From contig CALJMB010000203.1 in the NCBI GenBank assembly GCA_937982515.1, forward strand, positions 1-32,463: a DNA stretch of 32,463 bases, read 5' to 3'. Positions 1-7,809 of this stretch are shown piece by piece; the stretch's first letter is position 1; every line of letters begins with the position of its first letter. This stretch comes from an uncultured Balneolaceae bacterium. Lineage in GTDB: Bacteria > Bacteroidota > Rhodothermia > Balneolales > Balneolaceae. The notes below the pieces were generated by a model. That model did not search any database. It worked only from the letters and a program-made list of their open reading frames with translations, and was not told the origin of the DNA. Both the position numbers and the translations under genes were made by a program.

Positions 1-1117
1 GGAGACAGGGCTATGGGTTCTAATCCGTCTCCGGCGGATGGGGCGGCAAGAGGCGCGTCTGGCAGGAACAGCTTAATCGAATCCGTGATCATTCCCTTTG
101 TTATCCCGAACTCATGCTGCTTGTTGTACAGGATAATATATACTGCAATATAGATCCTTACATTATCCCCCTCCCGTCCCTGCCTTCACCCCGCTAAGGC
201 AGTACTCACTCCATATTATCATCTGGTTAATTCCGAACCAATACCGTACCAGATCCGTATCAACTCCGCTTGTGTACGGTGTTGATACGGAGTTCATACG
301 GAGACTATACGGAGTTGATGCGCAGTTGACCAGGCGGTGATACCGGGAAGGTATGGCCATGAGACAGAGCATAAACCGGAAAGGCGAATCCCCGGGCTTA
401 TGACAAACCCTTTATCGTATATATTATAATATACTCATCCATTTACTCTCCGGCCTTCATCAGCACTCTTTGTTGTATCTGGAATAGGTAACACGGCAGT
501 ATTACACCAGGGCTAGTAAAACGATTATCCTGAAACCGGACATTCAGAATCTGATCACGCTCCCCGCTCTTTCTGCAATGCGTGTCCTGCTAAGCCTTGT
601 TAGGAAGGGGCATGATACCTCTGTCACGTGCAGCATTTGCTTCGGGCAGAGATGGCGACACGCCTGGGATGACAGACCCTGGTTACAGGATGATGACAGC
701 TGCTATTCACGGCGAGCTGCTCACCGCCTTATTACACGCATTACCTCTGATTAGGCCGGTTATACCGTGGCCCCGGCCTTCCGGCCAGAGATAGCAGAAC
801 CCCGAAACACCAAGGGCTTTAGCCCTTTCAGCTACGGTGAAAAGGAGTAATATTCTGCCTGGTTATGGTTCAGCGTCCGCCCCCGCTTAAGCCGGAACCA
901 TTGGCTCTCTCCCTTCGGGATGCAAGGGCAGTTAGCCCCTGGTGGCAGCAGCCATATACGGTTTATCAGGTTGTACTGTGAATTTCTTATTATGAACTCA
1001 CGTTATTTAAAGAAAAACCGTTACATTCCCTGAAACAATATTAGTACCGGCGGATAGAACGAGTACCAACACCGCAGGCCAGTGTATGGCGCAGGAGCAA
1101 AGACTAACAGAACCACT
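1..1117. other. Long non-coding stretch upstream of the cobalamin adenosyltransferase gene
   Basis: No convincing gene is visible over about 1.1 kb. The short open frames at 163-372 (minus) and 597-794 (plus) have low-complexity, Arg/Pro-rich or repeat-driven translations with no family resemblance. What can be seen is structure: a 6-bp stem at 1-6/27-32, an iterated 11-bp repeat with an inverted copy at 254-319, and a hairpin at 812-827 (AAGGGC/GCCCTT). The right end must hold the promoter of the next gene, but I see no clear TAnnTTTG element. It may be a decayed gene remnant or an untranslated region. Confidence 0.6.
254..319. repeat. 11-bp iterated direct repeats with an inverted copy
   Basis: The octamer ATACGGAG occurs at 285, 296 and 307, so spaced exactly 11 bp. 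The units are ATACGGAGTTC, ATACGGAGACT and ATACGGAGTTG. An inverted copy lies just upstream: TCCGTATCAAC at 254-264 is the reverse complement of GTTGATACGGA at 281-291, giving an 11-bp stem with a 16-nt loop. ATCAACTCCG at 259-268 also pairs with CGGAGTTGAT at 310-319. One-turn spacing resembles iterons or a multi-site operator, but a decayed tandem repeat is equally possible. Confidence 0.6.
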
Positions 1118-1666
1118 ATGAGAATTTACACCAAAAAAGGTGATGCAGGCGAAACATCCCTGTTCGGCGGAGGACGAGTCTCCAAATCATCCGGGCGCAT
1201 TGAGGCTTATGGAACGGTTGATGAGCTAAACTCTTTTGCCGGCATGGCGGCCAGCTACTCCCTTTCCCCCAAAGGAACGGTGTGGATTCAGGCTATACAA
1301 GAGCAGTTGTTCATGCTTGGTGCCGACCTTGCCACTCCCCCCGCATCAAAAGCCCGTGTTGGCCGGATAGGCGAAGAGGAAATTCAGTTTCTGGAACACG
1401 CCATTGATGAGATGGAGAAAGAGCTGCCAGAACTTAAAAACTTTATTTTACCCGGAGGGTCAAAGCCGGGAGCTATTCTGCACGTTGCCCGGACAGTTTG
1501 CCGCAGGGCGGAGCGGGCAGCTGTGCGCTGTAAAGAAAAGGAAGCCGTTTCGGATGATGCAATCAGATACCTGAACCGGCTGTCGGATTTCTTTTTTGTG
1601 ATGGCACGCTATGAGAATAAATACCTGGGCTCGCAGGAGCAGATTTGGCAGGGCTCCGGGCGGTAG
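1118..1666 (+). CDS. Cob(I)yrinic acid a,c-diamide adenosyltransferase, PduO type
   Basis: Transfers the 5'-deoxyadenosyl group of ATP to cob(I)alamin to make adenosylcobalamin, in the cytosol. The protein begins MRIYTKKGDAGETSL, the family N-terminus (TKKGDxGxTSLF), which with the following glycines forms part of the ATP site. GTVDELNSF follows at about residue 34. The C-terminal helix carries the Arg-rich ATP-binding segment HVARTVCRRAERAAV and later LNRLSDFFFVMARY, both typical of PduO-type trimers. Length 182 aa is normal. An in-frame ATG at 1082 would add 12 unconserved residues, so 1118 is preferred; neither start has a good Shine-Dalgarno sequence. The gene lies 85 bp before glmM on the same strand. 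No B12 riboswitch is recognisable upstream. Confidence 0.93.
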   Translation: MRIYTKKGDAGETSLFGGGRVSKSSGRIEAYGTVDELNSFAGMAASYSLSPKGTVWIQAIQEQLFMLGADLATPPASKARVGRIGEEEIQFLEHAIDEMEKELPELKNFILPGGSKPGAILHVARTVCRRAERAAVRCKEKEAVSDDAIRYLNRLSDFFFVMARYENKYLGSQEQIWQGSGR

Positions 1667-1682
1667 CGCCTGGCAGAAAGGC

Positions 1683-1714
1683 AACCACAGAAGCACGGGA
1701 GGCACGGACAGAAG
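1683..1714. repeat. Degenerate interspersed repeat in the intergenic gap (accacagaag-cacgg type)
   Basis: A purine- and CAC-rich segment (AACCACAGAAGCACGG then GAGGCACGGACAGAAG) sits between the cobalamin adenosyltransferase and glmM genes. It resembles the reverse complement of 6433-6464 at about 23 of 32 positions, so the two may belong to one degenerate dispersed repeat. The repeat is unlike the surrounding sequence. No function can be assigned. Confidence 0.35.
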
Positions 1715-1751
1715 CATTCGTTGATTAAAACTTTAAAACAGATTACGAACT

Positions 1752-3095
1752 ATGGCTTTAATGATTTCTGTATCCGGAATTCGGGGAATTTTCGGAACTG
1801 ATTTGACACCTGAAAATGTAACGCGTTTTACAGCTGCTTATGGCACCTGGCTGGATGGCGGTACGGTGGTTGTAGGCAGAGACACCCGGGTTACGGGTCA
1901 GATTTGCGAAGATCTGGTGGTCTCTACCCTTCAGTCGGTGGGCTGTAATGTGGTTAAAGTGGGGGTGGTTCCCACCCCGACCGTAGCGATGGCCGTATTA
2001 AAGCACAAGGCGTCGGGCGGGATTATTATTTCGGCCAGTCACAATCCATCCGAATGGAATGCTCTGAAATTACTCAACGGGAAGAGCGAGTTTCTGGATG
2101 CCGGACAGGGCAGGGAAGTTATTGAAATCAGTGAACGAGGCGCCTTCAATTACAAGCCCTTCGACAAGGTGGGGTCTGTTACGGAAGATACCGGCGCCCT
2201 GTCCTATCACATAGATGAAATCCTGAAGCTGCCGTACATCGACCCCGGCACAATTGGCGCTGCACATTTTACCATCGCTCTGGACCCTGTAAACGGAACC
2301 GGAGCTATTGCCCTTCCTCCCCTGCTGGAAAGACTGGGCGTACAAACGATTCATTCTATCAACAGCGAGCCTGACGGGTTATTTGCTCATAATCCCGAAC
2401 CGTTGCCGGAGCATCTTACAGACATTGGCAAGCTCGTTAAAGATAAAAAGTGCGACCTGGGCATTGTAACAGACCCCGATGCCGATCGCCTGGCGTTGGT
2501 TACAGACGAGGGCAAGCCCTTTGGGGAGGAATACACCCAGGCGGCCGCTTTTGACTTCATTCTAAGTAAAAGACCGGGCGACGCCGCTACCAATCTCTCC
2601 TCATCCAGAGTGGCAGACGACGTGGTTAAAAAGTTTGGCCAACGCTGCTACCGGTCGGCTGTAGGCGAAATTAATGTGGTTAAAATGATGCAGGAAAAAA
2701 ACGCTGTGATCGGGGGTGAAGGCAACGGAGGCATCATCAACCCCGACCTGCACTACGGCCGGGACGCCCTTGTAGGGGTGGCTATGATTCTTCAGTTACT
2801 GGCCGAGCGAAACATTTCGGCCTCGGAATATCGGCGAAGCTTGCCCGACTACTTTATGAGGAAAGATAAAATACAGCTTAACGGCATAGATGGTGATGCC
2901 ATGCTTGAAAAAGCCATACAAACTTTTTCGGACGAGGATCCCAATACTACCGATGGCGTAAAGATTGATTTCGAGGAAGGATGGGTGCATCTGCGTAAAT
3001 CTAATACTGAACCGATCATACGCGTCTATTCTGAGAGCAACACTCCTGAAAAGGCAGCAAAACTTGTCCAAAGGATTACAGAAGCCATTCAATAA
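1752..3095 (+). CDS. glmM: Phosphoglucosamine mutase
   Basis: Alpha-D-phosphohexomutase family member, expected to interconvert glucosamine-6-phosphate and glucosamine-1-phosphate for UDP-GlcNAc and cell-wall synthesis in the cytosol. All four active-site elements are present: the phosphoserine loop SASHNP at residues 94-99 (Ser96 is the phosphorylated residue), the metal-binding DPDADR at 241-246, the sugar-binding GEGNGG near 322, and the phosphate-binding RKSNTEP at 415-421. Length 447 aa fits. The N-terminus MALMISVSGIRGIFG matches Bacteroidota GlmM proteins, supporting the 1752 start. Phosphomannomutase activity cannot be excluded from motifs alone, since the family overlaps in specificity; GlmM is favoured because the lineage-type N-terminus matches. 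Confidence 0.9.
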   Translation: MALMISVSGIRGIFGTDLTPENVTRFTAAYGTWLDGGTVVVGRDTRVTGQICEDLVVSTLQSVGCNVVKVGVVPTPTVAMAVLKHKASGGIIISASHNPSEWNALKLLNGKSEFLDAGQGREVIEISERGAFNYKPFDKVGSVTEDTGALSYHIDEILKLPYIDPGTIGAAHFTIALDPVNGTGAIALPPLLERLGVQTIHSINSEPDGLFAHNPEPLPEHLTDIGKLVKDKKCDLGIVTDPDADRLALVTDEGKPFGEEYTQAAAFDFILSKRPGDAATNLSSSRVADDVVKKFGQRCYRSAVGEINVVKMMQEKNAVIGGEGNGGIINPDLHYGRDALVGVAMILQLLAERNISASEYRRSLPDYFMRKDKIQLNGIDGDAMLEKAIQTFSDEDPNTTDGVKIDFEEGWVHLRKSNTEPIIRVYSESNTPEKAAKLVQRITEAIQ

Positions 3096-3295
3096 ACGAT
3101 TTTTATCCGCACTCTGCTTTTTTATCTTAGGCCGTGTTGAGATTCAACGTGCGGTGTGTCTTCGGGTTGAGGAAATGATCCGTCCGGATGTTCCCCAGGC
3201 GGATCTGAGGGGTGTACGTGCATGGAAACAGGCTTGGTTCCGTACAGCATCCTGGTTGCACAGGTAATAAACATTCATTCTCTAATAGATTTTTT

Positions 3296-4177
3296 ATGAT
3301 AATATCCATGACAGGCTTTGGCCGTGGCGAAGCTACCAACAACGGAATAACGGTTACTACCGAAGTAAAATCGGTTAACAGCCGTTATCTGGACATTTCC
3401 TTCCGGCTGCCTCAGGTTATACAGGATAAAGAGCTGGAGCTAAAGGAAGAAATTCAGAAGCAGCTCAGCCGCGGAAAACTTAATATCAATGTGCGGCTAG
3501 ACCAGGCGGAGACGGGAGAACCGGATATAACTTTCAGCGATAAGCTGGCAAAGGGGTATAAGCAGCTGTTGGAAGAGCTTAGAAGCGCGGCGCATATCAG
3601 TGAGCCTGTTACCCTCCGCGACCTGTTGCAATTTGGTGAGATTTTTGTGTCGAGAGAGCAAGATCAGGAAACACTGAACATTATATGGGAACTTAGTAAA
3701 GAGGCCACACAAAAAGCGCTGAAACAACTTATCTCCATGCGTGTTCAGGAAGGAAACCAGATTAAGGAAGATCTGTTAAATAGGGTCGATCATATCAGCC
3801 AGGTGCTTTCCAGAATAGAAGAGCTGACCAGAGACCGCGCCCCGGAAATACGCGATAAGCTGATGGAGCGTATACAAAACCTTATCGACGATGATTCTCT
3901 GGACCCCGATCGGCTGGAAATGGAAGTGGCTATGCTGGCAGACAAGATGGATATAACCGAAGAAATCGTCCGGCTGAAATCTCATATAAAGTTCTTTAAG
4001 CACGCCGTTGACCAGGAAGAGACCGTGGGGCGAAGGCTCAATTTTCTGAGCCAGGAAATGAACCGTGAGATCAATACTATTGGCTCCAAAGCCAGTAGTT
4101 CTGAAATATCACAATACGTAGTACAAGCCAAGGAGAGCCTGGAACAAATAAGAGAGCAGGTACAAAACGTTGAGTAA
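3296..4177 (+). CDS. YicC-family endoribonuclease-like protein
   Basis: The protein starts MIISMTGFGRGEATNNGI, the conserved opening of YicC (YicC-like N-terminal domain), and ends in the DUF1732 domain with AMLADKMDITEEIVRLKSHI and the terminal NTIGSKASSSEISQYVVQAK signature. YicC proteins are reported RNA-degrading enzymes; the precise substrate here is unknown. Length 293 aa is standard. A longer frame reaches back to 3212, but the added 28 residues are not conserved and the family start is at 3296. First gene of a tight plus-strand operon: its end overlaps the guanylate kinase start by 8 bp, an arrangement (yicC-gmk-omega-coaBC) common across bacteria. The 200 bp upstream should hold the operon promoter. 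Confidence 0.92.
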   Translation: MIISMTGFGRGEATNNGITVTTEVKSVNSRYLDISFRLPQVIQDKELELKEEIQKQLSRGKLNINVRLDQAETGEPDITFSDKLAKGYKQLLEELRSAAHISEPVTLRDLLQFGEIFVSREQDQETLNIIWELSKEATQKALKQLISMRVQEGNQIKEDLLNRVDHISQVLSRIEELTRDRAPEIRDKLMERIQNLIDDDSLDPDRLEMEVAMLADKMDITEEIVRLKSHIKFFKHAVDQEETVGRRLNFLSQEMNREINTIGSKASSSEISQYVVQAKESLEQIREQVQNVE

Positions 4178-4748
4178 TCAAAAAGCCGGAAAAGTTATTG
4201 TTTTAGTTGCTCCAAGCGGATCGGGAAAAACCACTATGGCCCGCCGCCTGCTTCAGGATTTTCCTAAAATAAAGTTTTCCGTTTCCGCCACCACCCGCGA
4301 ACCCCGGGATGGAGAGACTGATGGTAAGGACTATTATTTCCTGTCAAAAGAGGAATTTAACCGGCAAATCAGTGATGGCGGGTTTCTGGAGTGGGAGGAG
4401 TTCTATAATGGCACCTTATACGGTACGTTGCGTACAGAGGTTGATAAACTGATAAAATCTGGGTATTTTCCTTTGCTTGACATTGAAGTAAAGGGCGCAC
4501 TGAACGTTAAGAAAATATACGGCGCTGCCTGCGTATCAATCTTTATTAAGCCTCCTTCTTTAGAAGAGCTGGAAAGAAGGCTCATCCATCGTGGCACCGA
4601 AACGAAGCAAGCGCTCGCTCTGCGGCTGGAACGCGCTGAAAAAGAGATTACATACGCAGATCAGTTTGATTACGTTGTCGTCAATGACGACCTGGATACA
4701 GCGTACAAGCAGGTTAAAGAAATTGTCGAATCATTCATAGCCTATTAA
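4170..4748 (+). CDS. gmk: Guanylate kinase
   Basis: Phosphorylates GMP (and dGMP) to GDP with ATP. The P-loop APSGSGKT is at residues 14-21. The GMP-binding region follows: SATTREPRDGETDGKDYYFL, then FLEWEEFYNGTLYGT, then the DIEVKGALNVK segment. The lid and C-terminal helix include RLERAEKEI and the VVNDDLDTAYKQV ending typical of Gmk. The 192-aa length is normal. It overlaps the end of yicC by 8 bp and is followed after 13 bp by the omega subunit gene, suggesting translational coupling within one transcript. Confidence 0.96.
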   Translation: MSNQKAGKVIVLVAPSGSGKTTMARRLLQDFPKIKFSVSATTREPRDGETDGKDYYFLSKEEFNRQISDGGFLEWEEFYNGTLYGTLRTEVDKLIKSGYFPLLDIEVKGALNVKKIYGAACVSIFIKPPSLEELERRLIHRGTETKQALALRLERAEKEITYADQFDYVVVNDDLDTAYKQVKEIVESFIAY

Positions 4749-4761
4749 ACACGATACATTT

Positions 4762-5055
4762 ATGCCGATTAAGACACTAGATATTGAGAAATTAAACAAA
4801 GACACGGGCAATCAGTACGAGCTTATCGTGATCATGTCAAAACGGGCCCGCCAGATTGCCGCTCAGGAAAAACTTCAGCTTGATGAAAAACTGAAGTATT
4901 TCGAAGGATTCGAAGACGAGGACGAGTTTTCATTCAACGAAGAGCAGGAGAAAATATCCAAAGAGTTTGAAGCACTCCCGCACGCCACCCAGCGCGCAGT
5001 TGAGGAAATGAAAAACGGAGAAATCTACTTCCGCTATCCTCAAGACGAAGGATAA
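4762..5055 (+). CDS. rpoZ: RNA polymerase omega subunit (RpoZ/RPB6-like)
   Basis: A small 97-aa acidic protein. The segment NQYELIVIMSKRARQIAAQEKLQ matches the omega/RPB6 core helix that clamps the beta' subunit C-terminus, and the basic residues of SKRARQIA are the conserved ones. The middle is strongly acidic, then PHATQRAVEEMKNGEIYFRYP supplies the C-terminal helix. Position between gmk and coaBC is the classical place for rpoZ. The gaps are 13 bp upstream and 3 bp downstream. The Bacteroidota form is divergent, so recognition rests on the core motif plus context. Confidence 0.88.
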   Translation: MPIKTLDIEKLNKDTGNQYELIVIMSKRARQIAAQEKLQLDEKLKYFEGFEDEDEFSFNEEQEKISKEFEALPHATQRAVEEMKNGEIYFRYPQDEG

Positions 5056-5058
5056 GTT

Positions 5059-6258
5059 ATGTTGTCCGGGAAGCGGATACTGTTGGGGGTTACCGGAGGA
5101 ATTGCAGCCTATAAGGCTGCTTTTCTTTTACGCGCCTTACAAAAGGCGGGGGCTGAAGTAAAAGTAACCATGACCCTTGCCGCTACGCGCTTTACCGGCG
5201 TGGAGACATTCGCTGCTCTTTCCGGGTCTGAAGTGGCCGTTGAGGTATTTCCGGAAAGTGGTAATTCAGCCAAATCGTGGACCAGGCATATCGAATGGGG
5301 AGAATGGGCCGATCTTTTCGTAATAGCTCCCTGTACAGCCAATACCCTGGCGAAAATCGTCCACGGCTTCTCAGATAACATGCTCACCTCTACCGTCCTT
5401 GCCGCACGCTGCCCGGTGCTTATATGTCCGACCATGGACGGGGAAATGTACCGGGCGCCCGCAACGCTGCAAAATATAGAACGGCTTCATCAATATGGAT
5501 ATCATCTGCTGGAACCGGAAGAAGGGTATCTGGCAAGCGGGCTGGAGGGAAAAGGAAGGCTTCCTGAAACAGAGAAAATAGTCGAAGCCTGTGTTTCCAT
5601 TCTCGCCCCCCATAAAACAGAAAGGCCGTTAAGCGGTAAAAAAGTAGTAGCTACTGCCGGCCCTACCCGGGAGTATATCGATCCGGTCCGGTTCATATCT
5701 AATCCCAGTTCCGGCAAAATGGGCTTTGCTATGGCCGAGGCGGCCAGAGACTTGGGAGCTGAGGTAACCCTCATCCACGGGCCTGTCTCTATCGACCCGC
5801 CGGCTAATGTTCATACAATTGGGATAGAGAATACAAAAGAACTTTTTGAGGCGGTAAAACGGCACGCTGATGCCGATGCCATAATCATGGCTGCTGCCGT
5901 CTCCGACTTTACGCCTGCTGAGTTTCATCAGCAAAAAGTTAAAAAAGATAACGCTTCTACCACCCTTAAATTGGCCCGGACCCAGGATATCCTGGCCTGG
6001 CTGGGCGATCATAAACGGGCCGGACAGGTTTTAATCGGTTTTGCCATGGAGACGGAAGATCTGATCGATAATGCCCGTAAGAAGCTGGAAAAGAAAAATG
6101 CCGACTGGATTGCCGCTAATTCTCTTTCCGGTTCAGATTCAGGCTTTGGGACCGACACCAACGTGATCCATCTGCTAGGCAAAGACAGCCAAACAGAATT
6201 CAGAGGGACAAAGAAAGAAGTGGCACGGGCTATACTGGAGCATGTGTTCAGTGCGTAA
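5059..6258 (+). CDS. coaBC: Bifunctional phosphopantothenoylcysteine decarboxylase/synthetase (Dfp)
   Basis: Catalyses two steps of coenzyme A synthesis: CTP-dependent coupling of 4'-phosphopantothenate with cysteine (CoaB, C-terminal half) and FMN-dependent decarboxylation (CoaC, N-terminal half). The CoaC part (about 1-185) shows GVTGGIAAYKA, the active-site His in RHIEWGEWAD (His77), the FMN motif APCTANTLAKI and PTMDGEMY at 124-131. The CoaB part (about 190-399) has TAGPTREYIDPVRFISNPSSGKMG and the Lys-rich KVKKDN. Length 399 aa is normal. Oddities: the substrate-clamp motif usually read as ACG is ASG here (Ser160), and PxMN is PTMD. I believe similar variants occur in Bacteroidota. Last gene of the yicC operon; panB lies elsewhere in this window. 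Confidence 0.95.
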   Translation: MLSGKRILLGVTGGIAAYKAAFLLRALQKAGAEVKVTMTLAATRFTGVETFAALSGSEVAVEVFPESGNSAKSWTRHIEWGEWADLFVIAPCTANTLAKIVHGFSDNMLTSTVLAARCPVLICPTMDGEMYRAPATLQNIERLHQYGYHLLEPEEGYLASGLEGKGRLPETEKIVEACVSILAPHKTERPLSGKKVVATAGPTREYIDPVRFISNPSSGKMGFAMAEAARDLGAEVTLIHGPVSIDPPANVHTIGIENTKELFEAVKRHADADAIIMAAAVSDFTPAEFHQQKVKKDNASTTLKLARTQDILAWLGDHKRAGQVLIGFAMETEDLIDNARKKLEKKNADWIAANSLSGSDSGFGTDTNVIHLLGKDSQTEFRGTKKEVARAILEHVFSA

Positions 6259-6261
6259 GTA

Positions 6262-6301
6262 AGAAAAAAACCTCCAGGGGTTCCAAAAATCTTGGAGGTT
6301 T
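6262..6301 (-). terminator. Palindromic repeat copy 1, acting as a leftward terminator
   Basis: The arms AAACCTCCA (6268-6276) and TGGAGGTTT (6293-6301) pair around a loop. Read on the minus strand the stem is followed by a run of T (complement of the A run at 6264-6270), the form of an intrinsic terminator for the minus-strand gene ending at 6486. It also lies 10 bp after the coaBC stop and could serve both convergent units. The same palindrome in reverse orientation recurs at 7775-7809, so it is also a dispersed repeat. Confidence 0.7.
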
Positions 6302-6432
6302 GGTGCTCATACCCTATACCTTATACCGCCGGCACAAAACAATTCCAACTCCTTGGGACGTTACATAATAGATGATTTCCTAACACGCCGCCAGTAACGG
6401 ATTTTCTGGCAGTGGATATGGCTTATACGCCC

Positions 6433-6464
6433 TTGCCCTCCGTGTCTTCTGCGCTCCTGTGGTT
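6433..6464. repeat. Degenerate interspersed repeat, partner of 1683-1714
   Basis: On the minus strand this reads AACCACAGGAGCGCAG then AAGACACGGAGGGCAA. It matches the segment at 1683-1714 at about 23 of 32 positions, in opposite orientation. It lies in the gap between coaBC and the GNAT-like gene, with no coding frame across it. Confidence 0.35.
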
Positions 6465-6485
6465 TCCTCCTGATTTCCCAATCAT

Positions 6486-7628
6486 CTAAAACGTCCAGTA
6501 GTATGTGCGGTGCGTTTTGTGATGATGGCATCCCAGGGCTTCCAGGCTTCGCTGCATCAGCCAGTTTTTTTCGCTTACCCATGCCCCTTCCAGATACTCA
6601 AGGGTGGGAGCCGCCGCATACGTATACTCTATGCCGCGAATAAAGGTCAGAGCTTCCAGCCCCATTTTGCGAAACTTCGGCCGGGTTCCGAATACCAGAG
6701 TTCGCAGGTGCTTTACCCTCCGCTTAAACCATAACAATTTGGGGTAATGCCACCATTTCAAATCTCCTTTAGTCTCCCTGGACACTTCATTTAAGTCAGG
6801 AACACATACAATAAACGAGGCCGGCTCTCCATTTACGAAAGCCAAAAGAACGCTGTCGGGAATCATTACCGGCTTTAGTTTTTTAACCATTGCCTCTACC
6901 GTTTCCTGAGTCAGTTCAGTAAACTCCTCTTCCCGTTCGTGGATATCCTGGTTGCTCCAGGCATCGTTATAAATCAACCGGATATGCTCTGCATCCCGGT
7001 AGATATTTTTCATGTCAATGGGGCGCAGTTCCACACCGGGCCTGTTCTCAATCCTGTTTGTGATTTTAACCAACCGTTCCGGCAAAGGTTTATCAAACCT
7101 CCGTTTATAACTCCAGTGATCGTCGAGTTTTCGGGCACCTGTGTTTTCCAGAAGCCGCTTGTAGTAGGGAGGGTGATAAAACATGCCATAGATAGGGGGC
7201 TCATCAAAATTCTCAACCAGCAGGCCCCAATAGGTGTCATTTTCACCAAAGTTGATGGGCCCTCTCATAGCATGATATCCTCGCTTTGCGTGCCACTCTT
7301 CTGCAAAACGGATAATAGCATCGGCCAGGGCCTGGTTCTCTTCCATCTCAATAAAGCCTATCCCTCCCATTTTAGGGTTCATTACCGCATCTCTTTTTGG
7401 GGTGTTCATTACGGCAAAACGGGCTGCTACACGTCCGTCTTCTAAAACCAAAAAACGTTCGCACTCTCCTTTTTGGAAGAAGTCATTGCTCTGGGGATCA
7501 AATATACTTTCTATCTCAACCGTAAACGGAGGCGCCCACTGAGGGTAATCTTTGTAAATTCTGAAAGGAAGGGCATGAAACGCATCTATATCTTCTGCAG
7601 ACTGAACCTTTTTAAATGTAAAACTCAT
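6486..7628 (-). CDS. GNAT-superfamily acetyltransferase-like protein (YghO-like)
   Basis: A 380-aa soluble protein whose layout resembles the large GNAT-fold proteins related to E. coli YghO. Recognisable parts are the N-terminal segment FHALPFRIYKDYPQWAPP, a first GNAT-like core with FLVLEDGRVAARFAVM and FAEEWHAKRGYHAMRGPINF, then GMFYHPPYYKRLLENTGARK. A second domain from about residue 195 includes LLAFVNGEPASFIVCVPDLNEV and ends with ALTFIRGIEYTYAAAP and the tail LEALGCHHHKTHRTYYW. I recognise the family only generally; substrate and reaction are unknown, and the acetyl-CoA loop is not classical. The gene stands alone, convergent with coaBC and divergent from the next gene, and is flanked on both sides by copies of one palindromic repeat. 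Confidence 0.6.
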   Translation of the reverse strand: MSFTFKKVQSAEDIDAFHALPFRIYKDYPQWAPPFTVEIESIFDPQSNDFFQKGECERFLVLEDGRVAARFAVMNTPKRDAVMNPKMGGIGFIEMEENQALADAIIRFAEEWHAKRGYHAMRGPINFGENDTYWGLLVENFDEPPIYGMFYHPPYYKRLLENTGARKLDDHWSYKRRFDKPLPERLVKITNRIENRPGVELRPIDMKNIYRDAEHIRLIYNDAWSNQDIHEREEEFTELTQETVEAMVKKLKPVMIPDSVLLAFVNGEPASFIVCVPDLNEVSRETKGDLKWWHYPKLLWFKRRVKHLRTLVFGTRPKFRKMGLEALTFIRGIEYTYAAAPTLEYLEGAWVSEKNWLMQRSLEALGCHHHKTHRTYYWTF

Positions 7629-7774
7629 TTCCTGTTACTGTACCTGCTGTTAATTTTGGGGAAATATCTACAAAAAAACCCAGATTCGCAGATCAAATAT
7701 TTACCCGTTCAAACTTCAATAGATTTACTCTTTGATAACAGCTATTATTGGCATGAGTTTGATTGCCATTAAAT

Positions 7775-7809
7775 TAACCCTCCAAGGGTTTTGAACCCCT
7801 GGAGGGTTA
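7775..7809. repeat. Palindromic repeat copy 2 in the divergent promoter region
   Basis: Arms TAACCCTCCA (7775-7784) and TGGAGGGTTA (7800-7809) are perfectly complementary. After one A-C mismatch, GGGTT (7786-7790) pairs with AACCC (7794-7798), leaving the apical triplet TTG at 7791-7793. The sequence closely matches the reverse complement of the 6268-6301 palindrome, loop included. The two copies lie on either side of the GNAT-like gene. Here there is no T run, and the element covers the first possible start codon of the next gene, so it is not a terminator for a known gene. Confidence 0.75.

Noticed and set aside
1..32. Possible tRNA or tmRNA 3' end (GGAGAC...GTCTCC stem with TTCTAAT loop)
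   Set aside because: The stem pairs within 32 bases, the loop's own stem has only two pairs, and no D or anticodon arm can be drawn.
597..794. 65-codon open frame in the left intergenic region
   Set aside because: Low-complexity Arg/Pro-rich translation with no family resemblance.
840..1117. Cobalamin riboswitch expected before the B12 adenosyltransferase
   Set aside because: No B12 box or other conserved riboswitch segments can be found on the plus strand.
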